A stretch of 64,000 bases of DNA from Pseudomonas libanensis (GCF_001439685.1 NZ_JYLH01000020.1:1-64000); one strand, 5' to 3'. Shown: positions 34,892-44,309, counted from the first letter of the stretch. The notes: generated from the letters alone by a model not told the origin. Numbers and translations: made by a program.

Positions 34892-35014
34892 GACGTGCCT
34901 CTAATCCTTGTTTTTATCGGTGTTTGATCCACAAACGCGGCTTTTCCCAGCATTTTTTGCAAGGTTCATCTGCGGTTATGAGCATAGCATTGTAGGAAAT
35001 AAGGAGCGCCCGAC

Positions 35015-36259
35015 ATGAACAATAAACATCCCGCATCCGGCTTTTCTACCCGTGCGATTCATCACGGCTACGACCCCAAGGACCACCACGGCGCCCTGGT
35101 GCCACCGATCTACCTGTCGGCCACCTTCGCCTTTCCTACCGCCGAATATGGCGCCGCCTGCTTTGCCGGTGAAGCCAGCGGCCACTTCTACACGCGCATT
35201 TCCAACCCGACCCTGGCCTTGCTGGAATCGCGCATGGCCAGCCTGGAAAACGGCGAGGCCGCGGTGGCGTTCAGCTCCGGCATGGGCGCGATTGCCGCGA
35301 CGTTCTGGACCCTGCTGCGCCCGGGCGATGAGATCATCGTCAGCCAAACCCTCTACGGCTGTACCTTCGCGCTGTTGCACCACGGCATCGGCGAGTTCGG
35401 CATCCAGGTGCGGCACGTCGACCTGACCGACCTGGCCGCCCTGCAAGCGGCGCTGTCCCCGGCGACCCGCATGATCTATTGCGAGACCCCGGCCAACCCC
35501 AACCTGCGCCTGATCGACATCGCCGCGGTGGCCGAGCTAGCCCATCGCCAGCCGAATATCACCCTGGTGGTGGATAACACCTACTGCACCCCTTACCTGC
35601 AACGTCCGCTGGAGTTGGGCGCGGATGTGGTGGTGCACTCTGCCACCAAATACCTCAGCGGCCATGGCGACATCACCGCAGGCATTGCCGTGAGCAGTCA
35701 TGCCCTGGCGCAGCGCATTCGTCTGCAAGGGCTCAAGGACCTGACCGGTGCCGTGATGTCGCCCCAGGACGCGTCGTTGCTGATGCGCGGCCTCAAGACC
35801 CTGGCCCTGCGCATGGACCGCCATTGCAGCAGCGCCCAGGCAGTGGCCGAAGCCTTGCAGACGCACCCGGCCGTGCAATGGGTAACCTACCCCGGGCTGC
35901 GATCTTTCCCGCAGTACGAGCTGGCGAAACGACAGATGAAGCTGCCCGGCGGCATGATTGCCTTTGAACTCAAGGGCGGCATCGAGATGGGCCGGCGCTT
36001 CATGAACGCATTACACCTGTTCACCCGCGCGGTGAGCCTGGGGGACGCCGAGTCACTGGCCCAACACCCGGCGAGCATGACCCATTCCACCTACACCCCC
36101 GAGGAACGAGCGCAGCACGGTATCAGCGAAGGCTTGGTGCGTTTGTCGGTGGGGCTTGAGGATGTCGCGGACCTGCTGGCGGATGTGCACCAGGCCCTGG
36201 CCAAGTGCAGCCGCCCCAGCGTGCGCCCTGCCGCAACGGCAGCCCACGTCCTGAGGTAA
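35015..36259 (+). CDS. mdeA: L-methionine gamma-lyase
   Basis: A 414-residue PLP enzyme of the Cys/Met metabolism family, very similar along its length to P. putida MdeA. Key residues are visible: the Tyr of FYTRISNPT (59), Tyr114 and Cys116 in LYGCTF (Cys116 is a hallmark of true gamma-lyases), and the cofactor lysine 212 in SATKYLSGHGD. It splits methionine to methanethiol, ammonia and 2-oxobutyrate. AAGGAG lies upstream. Unlike P. putida, no mdeB (2-oxobutyrate dehydrogenase subunit) follows; a LuxR-type gene is next. The C-terminal ~20 residues extend slightly past the family core. Confidence 0.93.
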   Translation: MNNKHPASGFSTRAIHHGYDPKDHHGALVPPIYLSATFAFPTAEYGAACFAGEASGHFYTRISNPTLALLESRMASLENGEAAVAFSSGMGAIAATFWTLLRPGDEIIVSQTLYGCTFALLHHGIGEFGIQVRHVDLTDLAALQAALSPATRMIYCETPANPNLRLIDIAAVAELAHRQPNITLVVDNTYCTPYLQRPLELGADVVVHSATKYLSGHGDITAGIAVSSHALAQRIRLQGLKDLTGAVMSPQDASLLMRGLKTLALRMDRHCSSAQAVAEALQTHPAVQWVTYPGLRSFPQYELAKRQMKLPGGMIAFELKGGIEMGRRFMNALHLFTRAVSLGDAESLAQHPASMTHSTYTPEERAQHGISEGLVRLSVGLEDVADLLADVHQALAKCSRPSVRPAATAAHVLR

Positions 36260-36476
36260 CGCCTCATCACGCGTTATTCTTTCCTACCAGCGGTGGTCGA
36301 ACTTATCGCTCGTCGCTATAGGGTTTAATCTGTTTTTTTTCGGTTGGAAACCCCTTCCCTTCGCCAGCCTGTACTAGCATGGGTCTCGGCGGGAAGCATT
36401 ATCACTGCGGGTTATTCATATTGGTCACCTTGTTAAACTCCGTCGCTATAAGGCTGGATGCCCGCGCTCGATACTC

Positions 36477-37160
36477 ATGGACGAATTGATGAACTCACAC
36501 CTGTTCCCCCATATAGGCAAGGTCATCGCCAGCACCGGCAGCCGCCATTTCCCACGCATGCTGCATGATCTTATCCTCACCCAATTGGCAGTGGACGCCA
36601 CCCATATCACCCAGCTGCGGGTCAGCAGCCAAGGCCACAGCCGCCGCAAGATCAGCCCGGTCTACACCGACTCGGTGGCGGCCATGGGGCCTGAGCAACC
36701 TGCGGCACAACTGCACCTCACACGGCGCAAGGACGATGTGCGCTACGTACTGTCGGTGTACCGCTCACACCCATCCGAGAGTTTTTCCGCGCAAGAGCGC
36801 AGCATGCTGCAGGACTTCTCCACGCTGTTGCTGCCCATGGTGGAAAAGCACATCACCGCGATCCAGCCGTGCCGCCAGGACAATGCGACGCCAGTGCCGC
36901 AAAACCAGGGCATCGACACCCTGCGCCGACGCATCCAGGAGCGCCTGGTGCAGTCGGGGCTGAGCCTGTCCAAGCGTGAGCTGGAAGTATGCGTGGGCCT
37001 GCTGGCCGGCCGCACTGCGCCGGAACTGGCCGAGCAAATGGCGTTGAAGGTCAACACCATCGAAAGTTACCTCAAGCGCGCAGCGATCAAGCTGGGCATC
37101 AGCGGGCGGCATTCGTTGTTGCGGTGGATGTATGCCACAGACGACAGCACAAGCTTCTAA
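36477..37160 (+). CDS. LuxR-family transcriptional regulator
   Basis: A 227-residue protein. The C-terminal 60 residues form a LuxR/FixJ-type helix-turn-helix (LSKRELEVCVGLLAGRTAPE, MALKVNTIESYLKRAAIKLG). The N-terminal ~140 residues are an unassigned sensor region without the autoinducer-binding motif set of true LuxR proteins or a receiver aspartate. The ATG at 36477 is used; 36489 is an alternative. The upstream gap (36260-36476, 217 bases) has two direct copies of CGTCGCTATA about 130 bases apart and is otherwise featureless. The target is unknown; it may relate to the mdeA or ABC transporter neighbours. Confidence 0.8.
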   Translation: MDELMNSHLFPHIGKVIASTGSRHFPRMLHDLILTQLAVDATHITQLRVSSQGHSRRKISPVYTDSVAAMGPEQPAAQLHLTRRKDDVRYVLSVYRSHPSESFSAQERSMLQDFSTLLLPMVEKHITAIQPCRQDNATPVPQNQGIDTLRRRIQERLVQSGLSLSKRELEVCVGLLAGRTAPELAEQMALKVNTIESYLKRAAIKLGISGRHSLLRWMYATDDSTSF

Positions 37161-37296
37161 TCCCACATTTGGCCTGTGTCGCCTGCTCAATCCACTGGCT
37201 AGCCTTCGCTTCGTCACTGCATATCAGCGATCGGATGTGAGATCCCGTGTATTACCCAACGCGACAATGATCAGGTCGGCTATAAGGACTACCTAT

Positions 37297-37314
37297 ATCG
37301 GGGGCAAGCCCCAC
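37297..37314 (-). repeat. Degenerate REP
   Basis: TCGGGGGCAAGCCCCACA is a shortened minus-oriented REP. It lies in the 177-base gap between the LuxR-type gene and the ABC ATPase gene; a CCCACATTT fragment at 37162-37170 may be another relic. Confidence 0.5.
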
Positions 37315-37337
37315 ATTTTGTGTCCAGGGCTGACCGG

Positions 37338-38126
37338 CTACCAATCGCCCCCCAACCCCAACAACCCCAAAATGCTGTGCCGCAAATCCACTAGATAAGG
37401 ATCATCCCGATGCCTGGGATACGGCCGCTCAATCGTCAACTGCGCCTGAACCTTGGCTGGCCGATCGCTGAACACAACCACCCGGTTGGCCAACAGCAGC
37501 GCCTCTTCCACATCATGGGTCACCAGCAACGCCGTATACCCCTGGCTCTGCCACAGCCCAATCAACTCCTTTTGCATGGTGATTCGCGTCAGGGAGTCCA
37601 GCTTGCCCAGTGGCTCATCAAGAATCAGCAGCCGCGGCTCATTGACCAGTGCGCGGGCCAGGGCCACCCGTTGCGCCATGCCGCCGGAGAGTTGTCGCGG
37701 GTAAGCCCGGGCAAACTGGCTGAGGCCGACTTTCTCCAGGGCCTGGTCGACCTTCGCCGCATGGCTCTTGAGCAAGCCCTGGGCCTCCAGGCCCACCGCG
37801 ACGTTGTCCCACACCCGTCGCCACGGGTAGAGCGTCGGGTCCTGGAACACCACCACGCGGCTGGGGTCCGGGCCGGTGATGGGCTCCCCGTCGGCCAGCA
37901 ACCTGCCGCTGTCCGCCGGCTCAAGCCCGGCCACCAGGCGCAGCAAGGTGGATTTTCCACACCCAGACGGGCCCAGCAACGCGACGAATTCTCCCGCTGC
38001 CACGTCCAACGAGACCCGTTCCAGCACCGGCAAATGCTGGCCGTCCAAGGCAAAGCCGTGGCTGAGGTTTTCAATGCTCAGCGCCAACCCTGTCGATGCC
38101 GCTGCTGTTGGTGCGAGGGCTACCAT
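37338..38126 (-). CDS. ABC transporter ATPase (SsuB/TauB-like)
   Basis: A 262-residue nucleotide-binding subunit. Motifs: Walker A GPSGCGKSTLLR, Q-loop VVFQDPTLYPW, signature LSGGMAQRVALARAL, Walker B LLILDEPLGKLD and the switch VTHDVEEAL. The sequence belongs to the nitrate/sulfonate/taurine importer group. It is the last gene of a three-gene operon (binding protein, permease, ATPase), overlapping the permease by seven bases. It powers import of an organosulfur compound or similar anion; the substrate is not determined. Confidence 0.9.
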   Translation of the reverse strand: MVALAPTAAASTGLALSIENLSHGFALDGQHLPVLERVSLDVAAGEFVALLGPSGCGKSTLLRLVAGLEPADSGRLLADGEPITGPDPSRVVVFQDPTLYPWRRVWDNVAVGLEAQGLLKSHAAKVDQALEKVGLSQFARAYPRQLSGGMAQRVALARALVNEPRLLILDEPLGKLDSLTRITMQKELIGLWQSQGYTALLVTHDVEEALLLANRVVVFSDRPAKVQAQLTIERPYPRHRDDPYLVDLRHSILGLLGLGGDW

Positions 38127-39109
38127 TTCATCGTTCCTTTCTGCCAGGCAAGCAACCGATCACGCACCAGGAACAATCCGGTGATCAACCCCGAACAGGC
38201 CAGGGCCATGATCAACAATGCAGCGTACATATTCGCGTAAGCCGCCCAGCCCTGGGCCCATTGCAGGTAAAAGCCGATGCCGGACTTGACCCCCATCATT
38301 TCCGCCACCACCAAGGTTGAGAATGAGGCGCCCAAGCCCATGAACAGGCCGACAAACACATGGGGCATCGCCGCCGGAATCGCCACTTTGAAGATCAGGA
38401 AACCGGGCTTGGCGCCGAGGGTGCGGGCCACGTCGTAATAAGCTTTATCGACACTAGCCACCCCCGACCAGGTCAGCACCGTGACCGGAAACCAGGTGGC
38501 CAGGGCGATTAGAAACACGCTGGCGCTCCAACTGCTGGGAAACAGAAAAAAACACAGTGGCAACAGTGCAGTGGAAGGCACCGGGCCGAGGATGCGCAGC
38601 ACCGGGTGCAGCCAATAGCCGATGCGCGTGGACCAACCGATGGCCACGCCGGCGATAAACCCCGTCGCCGCGCCGAGGGCCACGCCCGAGCCCAGCAGCA
38701 ATGCCGAGTGCAGCAGGCTGTCGGCCAAGCGCGGGTAGTCTTCGATATACACCGCCAGCAGGGCCTGGGGCGGTGCGAAGAACGGCACCGGTAACAGCGC
38801 AAGCTTGGCCGTGAGCAGTTCCCAAAGACCCAGCAGCAGCGGCAACGCAATCAGCCAGGGCGTGGCATTGCGCAGGCGCAGCGCCAGTGTCGACAGCGTG
38901 CGCCCCAACAGGCTCAACGTACTGAACACCACGGCCACGCCCACGCAGAAATTGGCCAAGCCTTGGGTCATCGGCCAGTGGCGTGTCGCGTTGGGCCAAT
39001 AGCTGATCAGCAGCGCGACGGCCACCCAGGCTGCTACTACGGCTGCGCCCTGCCAGCCGAGCTTGAGGGCCAGGGGCGGGTTGAGGGTGGTGGCGTCAAC
39101 TGAAGACAT
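38120..39109 (-). CDS. ABC transporter permease (SsuC/TauC-like, with extra N-terminal helices)
   Basis: A 329-residue inner-membrane protein. The BPD permease core has the EAA-like loop TLGAKPGFLIFKVAIPAAMPH and about six helices. The protein is some 60 residues longer than usual SsuC (about 260), with two additional N-terminal helices (~20-70). It overlaps the ATPase gene by seven bases and the binding-protein gene by 14, a tightly coupled operon. Confidence 0.88.
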   Translation of the reverse strand: MSSVDATTLNPPLALKLGWQGAAVVAAWVAVALLISYWPNATRHWPMTQGLANFCVGVAVVFSTLSLLGRTLSTLALRLRNATPWLIALPLLLGLWELLTAKLALLPVPFFAPPQALLAVYIEDYPRLADSLLHSALLLGSGVALGAATGFIAGVAIGWSTRIGYWLHPVLRILGPVPSTALLPLCFFLFPSSWSASVFLIALATWFPVTVLTWSGVASVDKAYYDVARTLGAKPGFLIFKVAIPAAMPHVFVGLFMGLGASFSTLVVAEMMGVKSGIGFYLQWAQGWAAYANMYAALLIMALACSGLITGLFLVRDRLLAWQKGTMKW

Positions 39110-40154
39110 CGGCGGTGATCTCCTTGGCGAATTCCACCGGGTCGGTGCCTTTGCTGATCACCTCCACGGTTTTCAGGTCGGTAACATAGGTGGTGATTTC
39201 CTCAGTCAGCGCTGCGCCCACCGCGTGGTGGCCGTGGGTGTGATCGTGGAGAATCGCCTGCACTTCTTCGGTAGAGGTGTTCAGTGCAAAAGCCTGGAAG
39301 CCTTTGGCCACGGCTTCGGGGTGTTGCACGGAATAATCATGGGCTTCGAGGATCGCCTGGGTCAGGGCCGCGACTACGCGTTTGTCCTCGCGCACCAACT
39401 TGCCGGTGACGCCGACCACGCAGCAACTGAGGTTGGCGTATTCCTCCACCAGGTTGGTGGACAGCTCGCGTGCCACGCCGGACTTGATCAGGCGGTACAT
39501 GAACGGATCACTGCCGCTGACCGCCTGCACTTCGCCACGCTCCAAGGCGGTGCCCAACAAGTCGGCCGGGTACAGGCGCCATTCCACATCGCGCACCGGA
39601 TCGACCCCGTGCTTTTTCAGTAGGATCGAAAAGAAATTGCGATCCGGGCTGGCCATGTCGGTGACGCCAATGGCCTTGCCCTTGAGGTCTTCCAGCTTGC
39701 TCACGCCGCCGCTTGCCGCACTGAGCAAGCGCAGGCAACCACCGTGGGTGCCGGCGGTGAGCTTCACGTCGAAGCCCTGTTCCAGAGCCTTGAGCCAACG
39801 CAACGCCATGCCTACCCCAGCGTCAGCCTTGCCGGTGGCGATGGCTTCGAGCAATACCTCGGTGGAGTTACCGAAGTTGACCAGTTCCACGTCCAGGTTG
39901 TGTTGAGTGAAGAAGCCCTGGCCGTGGGCGATCACCACCGGCGCCAGGCACACCGCGTTGAGATTGACTGCCAATTTCAACTTGCGCGGTGCGTCGAGGC
40001 GGATGAACTCACCGGTGCCGGCGGGTTCCTCGGGGGTGTTGTGGCTGGCGTGTGCGTCGCCAGCAAAGACCAGGCGCGGCAGCGTCAGGCTGGCCAGGGT
40101 CAGGCCGGCCATGCCGAGCAGACGGCGACGGGTTAAAGGGTCGAAGGCAGCCAT
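39096..40154 (-). CDS. ABC transporter binding protein (NMT1/SsuA-like) with Tat-like signal
   Basis: A 352-residue periplasmic protein. The N-terminus TRRRLLGMAGLTLASLTL has an RR-rich region and hydrophobic stretch suggesting Tat export. The NMT1/SsuA fold is shown by LKLAVNLNAVCLAPVVIAHG, GFFTQHNLDVELVNFG and GKADAGVGMALRWLKALEQG. A His-rich loop HDHTHGHHAVG (near residues 300-310) and His residues just after the signal are unusual for sulfonate-binding proteins and could bind metal. First gene of the transporter operon; a second SsuA-like gene is divergent 206 bases away. Confidence 0.85.
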   Translation of the reverse strand: MAAFDPLTRRRLLGMAGLTLASLTLPRLVFAGDAHASHNTPEEPAGTGEFIRLDAPRKLKLAVNLNAVCLAPVVIAHGQGFFTQHNLDVELVNFGNSTEVLLEAIATGKADAGVGMALRWLKALEQGFDVKLTAGTHGGCLRLLSAASGGVSKLEDLKGKAIGVTDMASPDRNFFSILLKKHGVDPVRDVEWRLYPADLLGTALERGEVQAVSGSDPFMYRLIKSGVARELSTNLVEEYANLSCCVVGVTGKLVREDKRVVAALTQAILEAHDYSVQHPEAVAKGFQAFALNTSTEEVQAILHDHTHGHHAVGAALTEEITTYVTDLKTVEVISKGTDPVEFAKEITADVFS

Positions 40155-40360
40155 GCACGATATCCTTGTTTATACGCAGATTGATTGTGCTTTCATTATA
40201 TTAATGACAGGTTATTATGATAGAAACATATAACTCTATGGATATACCAGATTCAGCAAAACCCGAAAAAAGCGCCTTAAGCTCAGATCAAAAGAGTATT
40301 TATAGAATGGTTTTCAGAACATTATGCTTCGGTTCATTTTGTTGAAAAATCGAGCGCCTC

Positions 40361-41305
40361 ATGCCCCTTCGCCACCCTCTCGCCGCTGTATTAGGATTGC
40401 TGGCTTTTTCTGTCGCTGTAAGTGCCCAGGCTCAGGAAACCCTGCGCATCGGCTATCAGAAATCCTCGACCCTGATCACCCTGCTCAAAACCCAGGGCAC
40501 CCTGGAAAAAGCCCTCAAGGCCGACCACGTCGACGTCAGTTGGCATGAGTTCCCCAGCGGCCTGCCCTTGCTCGAAGCGCTGAACGTCGGCAACGTGGAT
40601 ATCAGCGCCGATGTGGCCGATACCGTGCCGATTTTTGCCCAGGCAGCCCAGGCCCAGCTCACCTACTTCGCCCAGGAAGCGCCCTCGCCCGCGGCCCAGG
40701 CCATCGTTGTACGCAAGGACTCGTCAATCCAGCAGTTGACGGACCTCAAGGGCAAGAAAATCGCCGTGACCAAAGCCGCAGGCACTCACTATTTATTGAT
40801 CGCCGCGTTGAACAAAGCCGGCCTGGCGTTTGCCGATATCCAGCCAGCCTATCTGTCCCCCGCTGACGGCCGCGCCGCCTTTGAAAACAACAAGGTGGAT
40901 GCATGGGTCACCTGGGAGCCTTTCCTCACCAGCGTGCAGCGGCAACTGCCCACGCGCACCCTGGCGGACGGCGCCGGGTTGGCGAGCTACAAGCGTTATT
41001 ACCTGACCGGCACGCCTTACGCCCAGGCTCATCCCGAGGTGTTGAAGGTGGTATACGCGCAGTTGGAACAAGCCGGTCAATGGGTCAAGGCCCATCCGCA
41101 GGAAGCGGCAAAAGTGCTCGGGCCGTTATGGGGCAACCTGGATGCAGCGACGGTGGAAGCTGCCAATGCGCACCGCAGCTATCAGGTGCAGCCGGTGACA
41201 CTCGAGCAACTGGGGGAGCAGCAGAAGATTGCCGATGCATTCTTCAAGGCGGGGCTGTTGCCCAAAGCGGTGGATGCCAAGGCAGTACAGACCTGGCAAC
41301 CCTAA
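40361..41305 (+). CDS. Aliphatic-sulfonate-type ABC binding protein (SsuA-like)
   Basis: A 314-residue protein with a Sec signal peptide (cleavage near VSAQA, residue 24). It starts ETLRIGYQKSSTLITLLK and has GLPLLEALNVGNVDISADVADTVP and DAWVTWEPFLTS, all typical of SsuA. In the family it captures alkanesulfonates for import. It is divergent from the SsuABC-like operon; the AT-rich 206-base gap (40155-40360) presumably holds both promoters, but no clear operator was recognised. It has no monooxygenase partner here, so the substrate is not proven. Confidence 0.87.
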   Translation: MPLRHPLAAVLGLLAFSVAVSAQAQETLRIGYQKSSTLITLLKTQGTLEKALKADHVDVSWHEFPSGLPLLEALNVGNVDISADVADTVPIFAQAAQAQLTYFAQEAPSPAAQAIVVRKDSSIQQLTDLKGKKIAVTKAAGTHYLLIAALNKAGLAFADIQPAYLSPADGRAAFENNKVDAWVTWEPFLTSVQRQLPTRTLADGAGLASYKRYYLTGTPYAQAHPEVLKVVYAQLEQAGQWVKAHPQEAAKVLGPLWGNLDAATVEAANAHRSYQVQPVTLEQLGEQQKIADAFFKAGLLPKAVDAKAVQTWQP

Positions 41306-41359
41306 GGTAAACAAGGCCGGCGGGAAGTGGTCCGCCACCCTAATTCTGCTTGGCGGCAG

Positions 41360-41923
41360 TCAGCGCACCTTGTGATAGTTGGTCAAAGCATCCATATAGG
41401 CCGCTTTAACTGTCAGGCCTACAGTATCCAATACCTGCGCGTTAAGAGCAGCAAGCTTATTACCGATTAAGCTTTGCCCCACCTGCTTCAACTTGAGCCG
41501 GGAGCGCCCAGGGTATTTCGCACCGGCGATGTCCACCGTCAGGCTAACCTCACAGGCGTAATAGTCAGGAGAGTTCCAAGTCTTGACGAAGACTCTGTCG
41601 ATTTCGACGCTGGTTTTGAGTGCCGAAGTGGGAGAAACGCCCACAGCACGTTTAGTGAACTCGGTCCAGTCGTCAACAGGAACGTTGGCGAACCCCTCGT
41701 AAAGGCCGACATTGTAATTCGCAGCATGCCAGACAATCTTGCTCGACTCCTTACAGCGCGTACACTTTTCACCGCCAGTCACTTGCACGATATCGGCCTG
41801 TACAACACGACCTTTGATTGCCGCCAACTCGGTCTGCGTCGAGTACGCCGCAAAGTGCAACTGGTTGGTAACACAGCCACTGAGCGATAACAGAACACAT
41901 ACAACAATTAAGTACTTCATCAA
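41360..41923 (-). CDS. Putative lipoprotein of unknown function
   Basis: A 187-residue protein starting MMKYLIVVCVLLSLSGC with a clear lipobox (LSGC, Cys17). Behind it are a C-x2-C pair (GGEKCTRC, about residues 51-58), one further Cys and a mixed beta-rich remainder. I do not recognise a family. Base composition is lower in GC than the neighbours, suggesting acquisition. It sits 19 bases downstream of the sotB stop in the same direction and converges on the SsuA-like gene. Predicted membrane-anchored in the periplasm. Confidence 0.7.
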   Translation of the reverse strand: MMKYLIVVCVLLSLSGCVTNQLHFAAYSTQTELAAIKGRVVQADIVQVTGGEKCTRCKESSKIVWHAANYNVGLYEGFANVPVDDWTEFTKRAVGVSPTSALKTSVEIDRVFVKTWNSPDYYACEVSLTVDIAGAKYPGRSRLKLKQVGQSLIGNKLAALNAQVLDTVGLTVKAAYMDALTNYHKVR

Positions 41924-41941
41924 TCACCAGTCCCTGTGAAT

Positions 41942-43129
41942 TTATTTGTTGAGCGGCACACCCTGCCCAAACCGCCGAATCGCCAGGCAATACCCCACCA
42001 GCGCCAGCGCCGCCAGAAACCCGCCCGCCGCGCCGATCCAGGCGAAGCCGAAGTGGCTGCCGACCCAACTGCCCATCAGCGCACCGCCGCCGATGCCGAT
42101 GTTGTAGATGCCGGAAAACATCGCCATCGCCACGTCGGTGGCGTCCGGTGCAAGCACCAGCACCTTGGATTGCATGGCCAGGCCAAAGCCCATGATCGCC
42201 ATGCCCCAGAAAATGCTCAATACCACCAGGTAAGACTCGGCGCCGCTCAACGGCAGCATCAGGGCCAGGCACGCGGCAAGCAGGAACACCGTGCTGATCA
42301 CGAAGACATGGGGGTTGAAGCGATGCACCAGGCTGAACAACAACGAACCGATAATGCCGGCCCCACCGAACACCAACAGGATCAACGTCACCGCACTGCC
42401 GCCCAGCCCGGCGACGCCTTCGACGAAGGGTTCGATATAGCTGTAGGCGGTGAATTGCGCGGTGACCGTCATCGCGGTCAGCACGTAGAGCGCCACCAGC
42501 GCCGGGCGCTTGAACAGCAGTGGCAGGCTGCGCAGGGAACCGGAGTTCTGGCTGGGCAGCAGCGGTAAGGTGCGCGCCAGCCAGAACACCAGGGCGGCGG
42601 CGAAGGCGGCGATCACCAGGAAGGTGGTACGCCAGCCCATGGCCTCGCCCAACAGACGGCCCAACGGAATGCCCAGCACCATCGCCAGGGAAGTACCCGT
42701 GGCCAACAAGCCAAGGGCCTGCACCTGCTTGCCCTCTGGCGCCAGGCGCACAGCCAGTGAAGCAGTGATCGACCAGAACAACGCATGGGCCAGGGCGATG
42801 CCGACCCGACTGACCATCAGCAAGCCGAAGCTGGTGGCCACGCTGGAAAGGATATGGCTGACGATAAACAGGCCGAACAGCACGATCAGCAATTTGCGCC
42901 GTTCGACGTTGCGGGTCAGCAGCATCACCGGCAGCGAGGTCAGCGACACGATCCACGCGTAAATGGTGAGCATCAGGCCGACGCTGGCCACGGGCATGTC
43001 AAAGCTGGCGCCAATGGCGCTGAGCAGCCCGACGGGGACAAATTCGGTGGTATTGAACACAAACGCGGCCAGCGCCAGGGCGATGACCGGTTGCCAATTG
43101 GCTTGGGGGGTTGCGGCTGAAAGGCTCAT
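41942..43129 (-). CDS. sotB: MFS sugar efflux transporter
   Basis: A 395-residue, 12-helix DHA1-family protein closely resembling E. coli SotB: FVFNTTEFVPVGLLS at the start, TIYAWIVSLTSLPVMLLT, RVGIALAHALFWSITASLA, LPLLPSQNSGSL and LAPDATDVAMAMFSGIYNIG. SotB exports arabinose, lactose or IPTG-like sugars. The start MSLSAAT at 43129 is preferred to an in-frame extension that lacks a conserved N-terminus. Single-gene unit. Confidence 0.9.
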   Translation of the reverse strand: MSLSAATPQANWQPVIALALAAFVFNTTEFVPVGLLSAIGASFDMPVASVGLMLTIYAWIVSLTSLPVMLLTRNVERRKLLIVLFGLFIVSHILSSVATSFGLLMVSRVGIALAHALFWSITASLAVRLAPEGKQVQALGLLATGTSLAMVLGIPLGRLLGEAMGWRTTFLVIAAFAAALVFWLARTLPLLPSQNSGSLRSLPLLFKRPALVALYVLTAMTVTAQFTAYSYIEPFVEGVAGLGGSAVTLILLVFGGAGIIGSLLFSLVHRFNPHVFVISTVFLLAACLALMLPLSGAESYLVVLSIFWGMAIMGFGLAMQSKVLVLAPDATDVAMAMFSGIYNIGIGGGALMGSWVGSHFGFAWIGAAGGFLAALALVGYCLAIRRFGQGVPLNK

Positions 43130-43225
43130 TGACGGGCGCGGTACTCTGGCGATGATCAAGCGCCGCCCAGGACAAGCGCCGCCGCCGAGCATTCTATAGG
43201 TTTCTCGGGCGGTTGTTGAGGCGGA

Positions 43226-44224
43226 TCACGGGTCCACCCGTGCCATCAGCTCCGGAATGCTTTCCGGGCGCTGGGCATAACGCTGGGCCAGCGCCGCGCA
43301 CACCATCAGTTGGATCTGGTGGAACAGCATCAACGGCAAAATCAACACGCCCATGCTCGCCCCGGCGAACAGCACCTGGGCCATGGGCACACCGGTGGCC
43401 AGGCTTTTCTTCGAGCCGCAGAACAGGATGGTGATGCGGTCTTCCTGGTTAAAGCCAAACGCCTTGCTCAGCAGCGTAGACGCCACCAGCACCAGCGCGA
43501 GCAATACGCAGCAGGCCACCACCAGACCGCCCAGTTGCCACAATGGGATTTGGTGCCAGATACCTTCGGTGACCGCTTCGCTGAACGCGCCATAGACCAC
43601 CAGCAGGATCGACCCCTGATCGACGAATTTCAGCCAGGCTTTGTTGCGACCTACCCAGTCACCGATCCAGCGGCGGGCGATTTGCCCGGCGATGAATGGC
43701 AGCAGCAATTGCACGCTGATCTTCAAGATCGCGTCGACCGTAGAGCCGCCGTCCCCCTGCACATTGAGCAGCAGTGCCACCAGCAACGGCGTCAGGAAAA
43801 TTCCGAACAGGCTCGAAGCCGCCGCGCTGCAAATCGCCGCCGGGATATTGCCCCGGGCAAGGGACGTAAAGGCAATCGCCGATTGCACCGTCGCCGGCAA
43901 TGCGCAGAGGTAAAGCATGCCCATGTACAAGTCTTTGCCGACCAGGGGCGACAGCACCGGCTTGAGCGCCAGGCCCAGCAGCGGAAACAGTACGAAGGTC
44001 AGGCTGAACACCAGCAAATGCAAACGCCAGTGGCCGGCACCGGCGACGATAGCATTGCGCGACAGCTTGGCTCCGTGCAGGAAAAACAGCAGCGCGATGG
44101 CCAGGTTGGTGACCCAGCCGAAGGCCACGGCGGTCTGGCCGCTGGCTGGTAGCAGGGAGGCGAGGATCACCGTGGCGATCAGGGTCAGGGTGAAGTTATC
44201 AGGTAGAAAGCGCGGGCGGTTCAT
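43226..44224 (-). CDS. Bile acid:sodium symporter family transporter (YfeH-like)
   Basis: A 332-residue protein with about ten helices. SBF-family features are LPATVQSAIAFTSLARGNIPAAICSAAASS and FCGSKKSLATGVPMAQVLF. It resembles YfeH of enterobacteria, a predicted sodium-coupled symporter of unknown substrate. The ATG at 44224 (MNRPRFLPDN) is used; a TTG two codons earlier is possible. GGAAG lies upstream. It is divergent from an AraC-type regulator 85 bases away, which may control it. Confidence 0.85.
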   Translation of the reverse strand: MNRPRFLPDNFTLTLIATVILASLLPASGQTAVAFGWVTNLAIALLFFLHGAKLSRNAIVAGAGHWRLHLLVFSLTFVLFPLLGLALKPVLSPLVGKDLYMGMLYLCALPATVQSAIAFTSLARGNIPAAICSAAASSLFGIFLTPLLVALLLNVQGDGGSTVDAILKISVQLLLPFIAGQIARRWIGDWVGRNKAWLKFVDQGSILLVVYGAFSEAVTEGIWHQIPLWQLGGLVVACCVLLALVLVASTLLSKAFGFNQEDRITILFCGSKKSLATGVPMAQVLFAGASMGVLILPLMLFHQIQLMVCAALAQRYAQRPESIPELMARVDP

Positions 44225-44309
44225 AAGCAAGTCTTCCGGGGGTTGCCAAGAGCGTCGTGGCGACTCTAACGTAACCGCCTGTTACCGACTAACGCCAATG
44301 AGCCAGTAA

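Noticed and set aside
34960..35014. Sigma-54 promoter upstream of mdeA
   Set aside because: The best GG...GC pair is separated by nine bases rather than ten and lacks the flanking consensus.
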